Notes under the pieces: model-generated
Seen by the model: only the letters and a program-made list of their open reading frames with translations
Databases searched by the model: none
What the model was told of the DNA's origin: nothing
Position numbers and translations under genes: made by a program
NCBI GenBank assembly: GCA_002205965.3
Contig: NADL03000480.1
Span: 930,001-994,000, forward strand
DNA length: 64,000 nucleotides
Reading direction: 5' to 3'
Origin: Kappaphycus alvarezii
Taxonomy: Eukaryota; Rhodophyta; Florideophyceae; Gigartinales; Solieriaceae
In this document: positions 22,620 through 33,399 of the stretch, piece after piece
How positions within the stretch are numbered: position 1 is the stretch's first letter
How the letters are laid out: each line of letters starts with the position of its first letter

Positions 22620-22700
22620 CTGTACTGTACAGTACTGTACTGTACATTCGCACTACTGTGCTGTGTAGTGTACAGTACTGTACAGTACAAGAGAGAGAGA
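22620..22700. repeat. GTAC palindromic tract
   Basis: Overlapping CTGTACAGTAC repeats interrupted by short spacers and ended by GAGAGAGAGA. The solo LTR is inserted at its left edge. Similar tracts lie at 13651-13698, 22168-22201, 23866-23890, 25557-25573 and 29718-29760. Confidence 0.6.
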
Positions 22701-22746
22701 TTTATTCATTACATACAGCACTGTACAGTGTGCACCGACTGACCGA

Positions 22747-23400
22747 CTATTCAGTTAGGAGCCAACTGGATGGACCAACTCGGTCACGTGCAGTGGGGCT
22801 TGCGACAGGATGGCCATAGCCACCGACGACCACAAGGCGCAACTGATACGCTGGTAGATACGCATGCGAGTTGTAGCTTCCGAGGTGTGGCATTTCTTGG
22901 CAACACGGGGTACAAACTCTTCGATAAATAACAGTCTCCGGAGAAGGGGCACCGGTTGAATTAAAAACCAGGGGCTGGAATCGGAAGTCCGGGTCGCGGT
23001 GGGGCTGGGAGGGGTGCACCAGGCGCCTTGCCAGCCTGTATTGTAGGTCGAGGTCCTTGCGCTGGTGCATGAGGGCGACAGACCTACCGGCGACTATCCT
23101 GCAGTGGACACCACAGAATCTGTTTGATGTAAACTATTTACTTGTTTGACTAGCGTGGCTTTAGTGAGTGAGGACTGCTTAAATGGGGACGCCACGGCGA
23201 CGTTACATGCGATGTGTCACATGCAATGGGCCGGGCCGGGAGGCCGGCTTCAGGGTCACGGGGGGTTGCACGAGGATGATGTTGGCTGGCCTAGAGTCCG
23301 TATCAGCAACGAAATTCTCGACTTCAAACTCATAATCCAAGCCGGCGGAGCGGAAAACGTGCTACACCTACTCGTTTCGGACGGAGTTGTGGGGGTGAAT
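22747..23400 (-). mobile_element. LINE family B, 3' fragment
   Basis: Minus-strand peptides in three frames give the end of the LINE protein. First comes DTDSRPANIILV, then CNVAVASPFKQSS, which parallels the RPEDLL and CNVTDVSPLK pieces of the copy at 33402-33940. Last comes RMRIYQRISCALWSSVAMAI, then APLHVTELVHPVGS and a stop. This is about 650 bp of the 3' end; the rest is absent, as in other 5'-truncated copies. Several frameshifts and stops are present. Confidence 0.65.
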
Positions 23401-25276
23401 GCGTCCAAGCCCTGAGACACAGCGGTCTGCGGCGTTTACTGATGCCATAAAGTTACTACGTGACCACCGTGGACGTCAGGTGTCTAAGTGTACTTTCGCG
23501 TGGGCGTATTTTTTCCCGTCCCCTTTGCTGGAAGAACCATCGGTTAAGCCTTTGCTGGGCTACGTCTGTTTAGCAGACCCAATTTAATCTTTAATTAAAA
23601 GTCCCAGTTTCTCCACAGAGTCTACTGTATTGTACAGTATGGTATTGTAGCAATGCAAAATATAAATGCATAACTAAAAATATTTGAATTAAAGTTGGAA
23701 TGAAATTGCTTATCCACACATACTGTACTGTACTATCCCCAAATTCGAACCTTCATATTTCTTTAAACATAGTTTTCTCTAATTCTGGATTATCCAATAG
23801 CGTTGAGTTTATTTTTCCTCCATATTCCCTGTGTACTGTATGTCATAGGGCTTTTTCAAGGTAAAATACTGTACTGTACAGTACTGTACTTCAGCGCAAC
23901 ATACTGTAAAATAGCCAAACCCAGTAGAGTCGCATTCTGCCCCGAGCAGAGGACAACGTAGAAACCATTTGATGATGTATTCTGCAGTCCGACTATGGGC
24001 TAGGAACTCTCTCACTCATTGTTCTGCCTGTGCAGTACGGACGCCTTGACCGCAAAACGCCAACTTTTGTATCGTTCCCAGTGAACCAACCCCACATCGC
24101 AATTCCTAGCTCAACCCCACCTACCATTGATCCTTCACAATACAAAGCTACATTTACCTCACCTACCCCCTATCTTAATTCAGCAGCAACATAATTTGGT
24201 CAGAGTAAATAAAATAGGACGCAAATCTCTTCTTACATATTTGGAGAGACTGTTTAGTTCTGGTGTCGCTCTGGTGTCGACTTGATTATTATTACCCTGA
24301 CATTTCAAAAGTTAAAGCCATTTTAATTTAGTAGATGTTCTCAGACTACCATCACTAACGGTCGGAACAGTGCATTTGCATTTACGCCCCGAGCGAAGAG
24401 CGATTTGAAAACATAAGCTGTAGCTCTTTTTCCTTGTCTCTGTCTTGTCCCCGTCTCTTGAAGAAGACGTTCGAAGCCGAATCTTCACGCACGAATCACC
24501 TACATTGCCGCAATTCAATTTTCGCAATGGACTAAACAATAAAAAATTCAAGTAAATGGAGTTGCTTCACTGACATCATCCTCATCGAACAATAAAAAAG
24601 CAAACGTCTGACTTGGGCCCAAAAAAAAGGTCGTCTCGCGAAAAGTCAACAAGAGAGAAACTGGGACCTTTATTTAATACTTGCAGCTGTTTGGATCTAC
24701 CCTGTACAGTACAGTATCATTTATTGCTTCTTTACTTCAAGCAGTGTTCGAGTTTGCTTAAAAAGATCTCCGCGCCGTCCAGATTTCATGAATCAAGAGC
24801 GGCCAGAGCTTGTAGGAACATCATCGCCTGATAGCCCAAAAGACAACGGTGGACTACCGCATGAAAGACTGGGATTGTTCACAAAACGGCGATACGTTTG
24901 TATACGTGATACTTGTTCAAAATTTGGAATGTTAAACAGCGTGCTATACTACTGTACACGCTGAGGGCAACTCTGTAAGCTCACACTCTCGTCAATCCCT
25001 AATGGAACATGTGGCGTCACTTCAGAAAATGACATTACTTTCCAAATTACAAATTACCCAAAACTTTCCCCGCTGAGGGCAGTGCCGTAAACAGTGGGAG
25101 GTAATTACAGGCTATAATCCTGATGCAACCACCATGTCGTAAAATGTTGGCCAAACCTTGGCGCGGGGACGAGGAACGTCCTACGCCAAAGTTCCCCATG
25201 GAAGAGTTGTCACCCCTCCGTTTCAACCCACTTCGAAAGTACTGTATTACACTAACCTTTACTCATCATGTTTCTG
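23401..25276. other. Intergenic, no supported gene
   Basis: Nearly 1.9 kb without a gene-like ORF. It holds short GTAC palindromes (about 23630, 23725, 23870-23890 and 24705). The segment 24840-25200 contains two loosely similar phrases around CGCTGAGGGCA but no protein signature. Confidence 0.45.
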
Positions 25277-25360
25277 GAGTGTACACTCACTGACCGACTG
25301 ATGAGTTTAGAACAACTGGATGATCAACATCGGTCACATGTAGTGGGGCACGTGAAATAC
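25277..25360 (-). mobile_element. LINE family B, short 3'-end fragment
   Basis: The minus strand reads APLHVTDVDHPV, the last residues of the family B protein, then the CAGTCGGTCAGT trailer also found after the stop at 349-375 and near 22735. Only about 80 bp remain. Confidence 0.5.
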
Positions 25361-26374
25361 TACACGAACTACACAAACAACCGCATCCCAAACAAGGAAT
25401 CTATTTTGTTTCATGAAAGTGACTGTGACCACTACCTTTTAATTTACCACCAACTTTTAATTTACGGCATTATTCAGTACTCATCTGATTTATTTTTTAT
25501 TTTATTATAGTAAAACAGTATTATTACTGCCTAGGCCGCCTGGCCTGCGTTAACCAATACTGTACTGTACTGTATAAGCTCCTCCTGCTCCGATTACCGC
25601 AGATAGTAACCCTTGCTTAAGTACTACTGAAGAAAATTAGTGAGTAATTCACCCGAACCCTTGCTTGCTCTATCGTCATGGCTCAGATCGTCAAGTAAAT
25701 CCCCCTCCACGGCCCATACTCAACGTCCTTTCCGCTCTCCCCTGTATCACCACACGAATTATTTCATCTCCCACAAGCCTGCCTCCCGATTCCTTCCGAC
25801 CAGCCCCTGCCCAGAACCGTAACACCCCAGCTCAGGTCCCATATTTCATTGGCGCTCTCCCCATTCAACTAACTCAGCACGAGCGGCGTGGACGTTACTG
25901 TGGTCTATCCCACCTATTTCCAGTGCAATCATCCGATACTTCTAAACAAACCACATCCAGCGCAAAATATTACACCCTTGTGGTGCTCTTCAGCATATTC
26001 TCGCCTCTCATATTCCCGTTGCTGTTGGTGGTGTGCCGTAGTGATTTGAATTTGAACTTTGTTCCGGGTGCTCTGGAAACGGCTAAGACCTGATACATTT
26101 TTCCTGCACGTTTGTGTAAGCGTTACTTTTTTCACGTGCGGATTTTATTTCGTTCTGATTTGAACGAGCGTGCGTTTGGCTTTCTGAGGCGACATTTGAA
26201 TGTTTAAGACGTTTGTTTCAGAGTTTCCTGAGTGTTTTGCTTGCTGTTTTCATTCAATTTGACCGTTTTGAGTCGTCAGTGTTTATCAGCTTCCCGCCTC
26301 GTCCAGGAAACGAAGTAGCCGTTTCAAACCGCTGTGGTTAGTGGAGGGGAAAGCCTTTGGACTGATTCAGTGGG
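25361..26374. other. Upstream region of the RGG-rich gene; weak ORF 25665-26093
   Basis: A 142-codon plus-strand ORF at 25665-26093 is Pro/Ser-rich with one hydrophobic stretch near its C-terminus. It resembles no family I know and could be chance. The region from 26150 to 26370 probably contains the promoter and 5' leader of the next gene. Confidence 0.3.
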
Positions 26375-27307
26375 ATGGAAAATAGAGAGGAGAAATACGT
26401 AGAGACGGCAAGAGGTGGGGCGCGTGGGATTGATCAGTGGAATCGAGGAAGGGGTTACTCTCGTGACCAGCCTGAGCAGGAGCATAGAGGAAGAGAGTTG
26501 AATCCGAGGATGGATGGGTCTTCCAGATGGCAGGATGAAGAGTCAGACGGCAGAAGGGACCGAAGGGCGAGTATCTTGTCAAGGGTAGGAGAGAGACATG
26601 ACAGAAAGAGGGCCTGGGATGATAGAGACCAGGGAGACGGTAGGGGAGGAAAGTGGAGAAGGTCGGAAAGGTGGGATGGAGAATCTGGCGGAAGGAGGAA
26701 CGACAGAGATGGAGAGTTCGACAGCAGGAGGACGGAAAGATGGGATGAAGATTTTGGAGGCAGGAGAGCAGAAAGGCGGGATAGAGATAATGGCGGGAGG
26801 AGGAATGACTGGGATGTCAGAGGCGGCAGGGAATACGACGGTGGTAAAGGATATGGCAATCGTAGTAACATGGGTGGCGGCAGAGATACTTACGGAAGGA
26901 CGGATAGCTACGATGACCGCGGAGGGTACAGGCGGAGGGACGATTTAGATCAACGTGGTGCATATGGAAGGAGAGACACATACGGGGGAAGAGACAGTCA
27001 TCGAGACAGAGATCAATACGGTGATCGTGGAGGTTATGGAATGAATCAGTTGGATGACGCCAGGAATCGCCATACAGATGACCGACGAAGTGTGAGGGAA
27101 GATTCTGAATTAAGATCTCAAGGCGGGGATGTGCTAATGAGAGAGGGCGGAAAATTAAGGGACGTTTTGGCAGAATTCCCCTTTGGATTTGTTCTGGACA
27201 GATCTGGCCAGGAATGGGAGCAGTCCACGGGGGCACTGGCGGAATTGGAATTTCTGTATGAACCGCCCCAGCATATAAGCAGAAGGAGCGGATTGGTCGC
27301 CTGTTAG
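26375..27307 (+). CDS. Arg/Gly/Asp-rich low-complexity protein
   Basis: A 310-codon ORF from an ATG at 26375. Residues 1-240 are almost entirely Arg, Asp, Gly, Glu and aromatic residues in loose repeats such as GRRDRRA, ERWDEDFGGRR, YDDRGGYRRRD and RDSHRDRDQYGDRGGYG, an RGG/RD composition typical of RNA-binding or condensate-forming proteins. The last 55 residues change to ordinary sequence (LRDVLAEFPFGFVLDRSGQ and AELEFLYEPPQ). Shifting by one base near 27280 opens a different end, QKERIGRLLDERRSLSWKG, stopping at 27382-27384. This looks more protein-like than the present end, so a single-base error may shorten the ORF. No domain is recognised. The antisense ORFs here are shadows of the purine-rich coding strand. 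Confidence 0.65.
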   Translation: MENREEKYVETARGGARGIDQWNRGRGYSRDQPEQEHRGRELNPRMDGSSRWQDEESDGRRDRRASILSRVGERHDRKRAWDDRDQGDGRGGKWRRSERWDGESGGRRNDRDGEFDSRRTERWDEDFGGRRAERRDRDNGGRRNDWDVRGGREYDGGKGYGNRSNMGGGRDTYGRTDSYDDRGGYRRRDDLDQRGAYGRRDTYGGRDSHRDRDQYGDRGGYGMNQLDDARNRHTDDRRSVREDSELRSQGGDVLMREGGKLRDVLAEFPFGFVLDRSGQEWEQSTGALAELEFLYEPPQHISRRSGLVAC

Positions 27308-27384
27308 ACGAAAGGCGTTCCCTGTCTTGGAAGGGGGCTTCGGTTGTTGGAACAGGTTGTGCTGATACTTGGTGGCAGCATTAG

Positions 27385-28351
27385 CAGCATTTTGAAATGC
27401 TGCCGGGGGTGTAACTTCAAACTTGTGGTGTGATTCTGAATTTTTCTTTGTTGCTTGCGGAGATTATGTTGTCTGGATGTCAGGAGTATCATGGCCGATG
27501 ACATGGACATCCTGTTGCTCTGTACGCAATTTTAGATTCCATCGTCAAACGCTTAGCAAAACTGCCCACCCGCTTGTGAGTTTCAATGCAGCTTCGCAAT
27601 GAGAGTTTGAAAGGCAAGTGGGGTGTGGCACGACAATTGACTTGAGGTAAACATTCATAGACAAAATATTGCAGAAGTCAGTTTTCTGGAGGCGATTACG
27701 AGGCGCTGAGCGTCTCTGGCCAGCCTTGCGGGCGTTGCGTCATATGATATTATCTGGGGCTACTGCGAGAAGCCCGGCAATGCTTCGAGTATCTCTCCCA
27801 TGCCGATAGCAACTAACTTGTAAACGTTCAGCATTTCAAACACCCTCCCCGCGGGCTCCACATGAACCCACAGTGGATTCCTGCGGCTCGAAAGTCATTG
27901 TCAACCGCCGTAGCTCTGAACTCCTGCTGCTTGAAGACTTGAGACTCCCCTTTCCGCTCCTGTACTACAGTACACTAGTCCCCAACTCTACTGACGAAAA
28001 CCACGCTTGCACGCTCCAAGTGTCGTTCCTCCCGTATAATGCGAAAGCCGCAACATAAACCGAACTAACAAAGTCGAGTGCTCTAGAGGAGCCTCCTACC
28101 GGATCGGCAATGCGTCGTAGTGTAAAAAACAAAGTAACGCTCGACCACTCATGCGTTTGCGACGCCCAAAATTGCTTTGAGAAACTCTGTGAACAAAACG
28201 GTCTTACCCCTTTTTACTGCTTGCAGGATCCCTCCCTGTCTCCAACGTTTCCTTTTGCCTTCGCACAGTTTTCATTCCCATGCCCCGCTTAGACCGCCCC
28301 CGCCTGCTCTTCCGGTCTTTTTCTCATCTCTCTTTTCTCTCATCGTCTTGA
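27385..28351. other. Intergenic, no supported gene
   Basis: The stretch between the 3' ends of the RGG-rich gene and the RRM gene. Small ORFs (for example 28110-28404, plus strand) lack any recognisable feature. Both genes end here, so it probably holds their 3' UTRs. Confidence 0.45.
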
Positions 28352-29358
28352 TTACTTTCCTCTTTTCAGGATCCTCCCCATTTTCCATCTTCTACGGTCG
28401 GTAGTGACCTTTCCTTCTTCCTGACGGTCTCCCATCCCTCCTTCATCCGCTTGCTTGCCTAGATTTTCATTCAAATCCGCGTTTGCTTTAGCATCTTTGA
28501 CAATGCTCCTCGCAGTGCCCTCCTCTTTTCCTCTTTTCCCTTGTCCGTTCTCTTCCCCTCTCAACCTTTCCTTATCTTCCTTATCCTCCTTCCTCTTCCT
28601 CCGTTCCAAGTCGCCGCCTTCCCTTTGCCTCGCCTCCGTCAACGCGACATCCCTCCCCAAAATACTAACGCCATGCAAATTCTTTATAGCCAAAAGCCCC
28701 TCCTTTCTTCTCTTCATCTCCACAAATCCAAAGCCTCGACTAGCACCAGAAGCATCGCTGGGAATCTGGCATCGAACAACCTCGCCATATCCTCTAAAAG
28801 CTCGATGCAAGTCGTCAATTGTAGCTCGAAACGAGAGGTTGCCGACAAATATATTCACCCCCCGTCAGACTCAAAGGGTTGAAGCGGCGGCAGTTGACGC
28901 TCTACGTGTTCCTTCATATCACGTTTTCCCAACGCCTCCAAGGCCTCCTCCTCCCCCCACAGCAAATCAGCCTCCGTCGCATACCATTCATGTAAGCAAT
29001 TGGAACAACCGACAATACGCGGGGCATGGTCTAGTTCCTCTGGCTCCACAATGTACAAGGCATAACATTCGACACACTGCAAATAAGAATCCATTGTGGC
29101 ATGTGGCGGTGCCTTTTTTGAGTGATGACGGCGCGCGGTATTTTGCATAGGAGATGTATCGGTATTAGGGTTTGTTGCAGCATCACCATCGAGATTTTCA
29201 ACCGGTGGCGAAGTATGACATGCGCGAGATGAAGACACGATGGGAAATAGGTGTTGCGGAGGGTGAATGGAAGAAAGACGAGTGCCGCGAACCCATGAGG
29301 TGCGGTGGTGTGTGTTGCAAAGGGGGCTGGGAACGGGGACGTAGGCGGGGGAATGCAT
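28352..29358 (-). CDS. MJ0042-type zinc ribbon + RRM RNA-binding protein, frameshifted
   Basis: Two overlapping frames form one gene. The first part, from an ATG at 29358, has a Ser/Pro/Thr/Arg-rich leader of about 90 residues beginning MHSPAYVPVPSP. A zinc ribbon follows with CVECYALY and CSNCLHEWY, four cysteines spaced 2-19-2. Its frame ends at TGA 28855-28857. Overlapping it by a few bases, the next frame starts with NIFVGNLSF (RNP2) and continues to RGFGFVEM (RNP1), a complete RRM, then a Lys/Glu/Arg-rich tail to 28352. One extra G in the six-G run at 28858-28863 would join ribbon and RRM. The leader suggests organelle import, possibly plastid; the protein probably binds organelle RNA. 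ATG 29520 upstream is in frame but gives an unlikely extension. Confidence 0.8.
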
Positions 29359-30266
29359 GGAGAATAATAAGAGGGTGGTGGGAAGAAGGGTTTTGGGGGC
29401 GGAGTAGGAGGGGAAGGGGGAGGGAGAGGGAGAGGTAACGGCAGGGAATTTGTCACTCGTGCTGTTGGGTGGGTTGGGTTTGCGCTGATGTTGATGAGGG
29501 TTGTGAAGAAACCTTTTCACAAATCAAGTCCACATGTGATTGAGTGAAGAGTCTCTTGCGTTTCAGGTGGAGCATCGAGTCTTGAGACCGCCTGTCCACA
29601 GATTCCATGCAATGCCAATCCCACATACACTATTGCCCGCAAATATTGCACAAGTATCACACGTGTCGTAAAGCCTTGACCGAAGAGGAGGCGGATCTAT
29701 AGGACAGTTCAGTCCCCATGTACTGTACTGTACTGTTCTGGACTGGACTGTACAGTACTGCTTCAAGAGCCTGCTTGCCGTCTTTGACTAGTGTATACTT
29801 TGTTTTTATTTTTGCGCCGTGTTTTGGAAAAGATTCTAGCTGTGCTACTTACAAAGTACGGTACAGTACTGTACAGTACATCCTGTACGCAATGTCGGGG
29901 TCGCATTACAGTACATACTTTGGACAGGAGAGATCTCGCTCAAATTCGTGCAAAATGGGGGCTGATGAACTTTGCCAGTAATGAAGAGGCCCCGAGCTTG
30001 TCCCAGCACAGTGGGTAGAAAAAACAGGCCCCTTCGCCTGCCATTGGGAACGTTGCAGAGGGATTCGACGGCGACAAGCAGCAACGCGGACGAGCGACCT
30101 TGACGAAAACCGTGCAGCAAATAGTGGGGTTAAATGGGGTGGTTTACTTGAATTTCCTGATAACAGCAATCGCAGACGAGGCCTAAATTGGGTAGCCACT
30201 TACATACCCTGAGAACGGAGGTTCCCTAGAATATAGACACCTTCAAGTTGTGACCTTAGGTGTCGC
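29359..30266. other. Intergenic with GTAC palindromes
   Basis: The upstream region of the zinc-ribbon/RRM gene. GTAC-rich palindromes lie at about 29718-29760 and 29860-29881. No gene is supported; a 97-codon minus-strand ORF at 29906-30199 has no recognised features. Confidence 0.45.
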
Positions 30267-32860
30267 TCAAACCCCCTTCCAACAAACAACTGGCTTTACT
30301 CTGGATGAGTCTCGCCGCATGACGAGCGAACAATGGTTACCGCGCATCAGTAATCGGAACGGCCGCCCATGCGGCAATGCCAGTCGCAACCCGGTTGGCG
30401 AAGTCCCGAGCGGGTGCCAGCACCCCAACGTGGAGAGTGGGAGCGCAATGAAGCGATGCCTAGGACCCTTTGAACGTATCAATTCGACAACGCGATTGTC
30501 CTTGCCAAGGCGAGCATGGTTAAGGGGCTTGAGTGGGCATCGCGCCAGGGAGGGAAGGCGGGCGGGGGTCAAGGGATGGATAACGGTTACGTCATAATAG
30601 TCTGTGCCCCCGTTCTCTCCAAGCGCCTTGATGTCCGGGCGAACTGCATGGCCGCGTTGTGGGGGCTCGAGGACAGCGTGTCGGGCGGCTTTGGAGAGGT
30701 CTGCGGCAAACAACCGTGTTTGCGAGTCGTGCCGCCACCCGCGGGTGGATCCGTAAGCAGAGCACAGCGCGTGCTCACCGTACTGATCCATGCGTGTCGT
30801 GCATCATCCCTTGGGGCATTTTGAAGCGGGAGGAAACAGTGGTACCCTGCAATAGAACTGCAACCACGTCTTGTCATTGCAGTCCGAGATGTAGATGCAC
30901 AAGCCTGGAGCCAGTTGGCATGAAAGCCAGTCCTTGCAACCATCCACTGACAACGAGGCTCGGAATGCCACGGTCCTCTCATCCCCGTTTGACATGGCGT
31001 CAAAGGCCTTTTCCGCAACTGGGCGAGCGAGTTGCCCTTGCCCAAACCGCTGCTTTGAGTCGATAGCCATGAACTAGACAACCTTCTCAGGTGCCACTTG
31101 TGTCTTCCACTAATCATGTGCTCGAACTGCGACGTGTAAGATTGGAGAGCAGTGTTCGGAAGCACAAGGAGAAGGGTAGCGCACAGGGCACGCGTGAGGG
31201 ATACGGAGGAAAGGAAGGCAGCTGCCTCAGTGAGCTTAGCGGAGCGGAGCCCGATGCCAAATGTTGGCTTGCGGGGCCCAAAGGGCGCAATAGGAAGTTG
31301 TAATTCCCGAAAAGTTTCGGCGTCCAGAACCCCCGCTCATCAACCCCCGCAGCTTGTCTTCAACCACGGTGTCGAATTCAGTTGTTCCCTTAAGAGTGGA
31401 ATGAGGGGGAACTGCACGTAAGAGGTAGTTGATCGGACATACACCAAAGCAGGTCCGCAGTAGGTGAAGAGCTACATGAGTACTCTCCAGGGTTCACAGG
31501 GATTTGAGGAGAGGCTGTAGCGAAATGACGTGCTTTGAGAACTCGCGCTCCATGAATAGGTCCGACCCGATGGGTGCCCAGAGCACTGTTGTCCTGGCGT
31601 CATAGTTTTGGCGAAGCTCAAATGGGGGGGAGTGCTAAACAGGTGGGGGGGGGGGCGGTTGGCCACCAGACGGCACACCTATCCATGCGCTGGTGCAAAC
31701 CCAAACTGCGCACCTCCGGGGACGAGAGGAACTGTAGTGTCGTTCGAATGGCTTCATGGGTGCCAACTATATACCCGTCGTCCAAGTACCACAGCTGAAG
31801 GAGTAGAGAAGGCCTGCCTGTGGTGTGGACCACATTTTCCAAGCGGGTTTTCAGTTCCCGTGTCACTTTTGGCAGCACAAGAGAGAATAAAAGTGGACCC
31901 AGAGGATCCCCTTGCTGCACGCCTACCACGCTCCGGAGCATGTCATCCCCACACCACAGATGACCCAGGTTTACCGCGTACGTGTAATGGACCAAACGAA
32001 AGAGCTCCGGGAATCTCTGCTCGACCTCCTTCAAAAACGCACTTCGGCTGACCAAGTTGAAGGCGTTTTGAAGGTCAACGGCTAACAAGGCATACTCCGC
32101 CGATTCGCATGCTCTTCGTAAAGTCGTCGTATAGCGTAAACAACTGCCTCAGATCCTCCTGAAGTTGATACTCCCAACTGTAGTGGCTGAAAGTGTTTGG
32201 AAGCCTTGTCGGAAATGCGAGTCAGCAAACATCTGCCCACCAAGCGACGTAAGGTCTTGCCCAACGCGATCAGTCTGATTCCTCCGTCTGGTTTCAGACG
32301 TGCCATAAGCGGCGCACCTGCGATCCATGCAGATATAGCCGCAGCGCCCTTTCCGTTGGCTAGCAAGTTGACAACACCAGTCAGAGCAGCTAGCAAGCTT
32401 CGTCCACATTTGACAATTGGTGGGACCTGTAAGAGCTAAACAAGGTGGTTTGGGCGCAGTCCGGATCCCCTGCGGCTCTACCCCTTGGAAAGCTCCGAAC
32501 GCAATGGAGAAGTTTTGGAGTGAAGTGGGGCAAGGAGGCAACGAGTCAGAGGAAGCGAGTTGGTACGATTCCGAAGTCGGAGAGCGCTGTGGGTGTTTCG
32601 CCCGAAGAATGGAAACCACCTCTGTGGAGGGGCAAGCGATCCCGGATGATCCCAGCGCACGCGCCGCCTTGCCATAATCGCCCTCCTTTGCGAGCCTAAG
32701 GGCGCGTCGCCACTTATTGATCTCCGCTTGTTCCTCTTCAGTTGCCTTGTGCGACGGGCATGAATACGGGGTGCCTTTACTACGAGTTTTTGGAAGGCTG
32801 AGAAGTGATGGAGTTTTAGAGGTAGGCGTTGCGTAATGAAGAGGATGGGCGACGTCTTCA
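30267..32860 (-). mobile_element. LINE family A with reverse transcriptase
   Basis: Minus-strand frames give a non-LTR retrotransposon protein in order. Near 32750-32620 is an N-terminal helical segment (RRALRLAKEGDYGKAARAL). Then comes GGIRLIALGKTLRRLVG, the RT entry motif. Next is LAVDLQNAFNLVSR (motif A, Asp), GVQQGDPLGPLLFSLVL (motif B) and WYLDDGYIVG (catalytic Asp-Asp, about 31777-31788). The C-terminal part (30267-30791) has RPDIKAL and DYYDVTVIHPL, then STLGCWHP. An RPD...DVT arrangement suggests a PD-(D/E)XK nuclease as in R2/CRE-like LINEs; this is inference. Stops or frameshifts lie near 32400, 32085, 31620 and 30800. No second ORF or long poly-A tail was seen. Confidence 0.8.
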
Positions 32861-33399
32861 TTCTATCCAGGCAGATGTCGGGAGACCAGGCATCAGATGC
32901 CGCATTTTATCCTTAACCCCCCATGTTTTGTGAAGATTTGTCCAGGAAATATATTTGGGAGTGCGATTGAAATTCAAATTTGTCGATGTAGTTCTGATGA
33001 AATGCACAGTGCTGGAGTAGGACCATCTACTCTTACAAGTCATTAGAGGTTGTGTTTATCATTGTAAGGAGGCAAGGATCTATCCGAGCTAGAATGGGAC
33101 CAATTACACACTGACCCTCAACTTGTGCAGATTACGGAGAGAGAAATCTCGAGAATGATGTAGAATTCTTCGAATGTGGGTAACGACGGATGAAAATACT
33201 TGCAGAGGAAGTTACTTTGTAAAAACTGGGAGAGCACGTAATAGCTGATGAAAATGCTCTACAGAGCGCTGGGGTGGAGAGTTAGGTAATTTGCTCCTCC
33301 CCCACAACATAGGCACACCGAAGGTGCATTCATTTCGTGTGAACAGGAAAACCTTCCCGTATTTGTTAAACCGGTGACTGCCGGTGGATCCGACTATAC
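32861..33399. other. Spacer between LINE copies
   Basis: AT-rich sequence with no coding signal. It separates the 5' end of the family A copy from the 3' end of the family B copy. Confidence 0.4.

Noticed and set aside
26455..26871. A 138-codon Leu/Pro/Ser-rich antisense ORF
   Set aside because: It is the shadow of the purine-rich coding strand of the RGG/RD protein.
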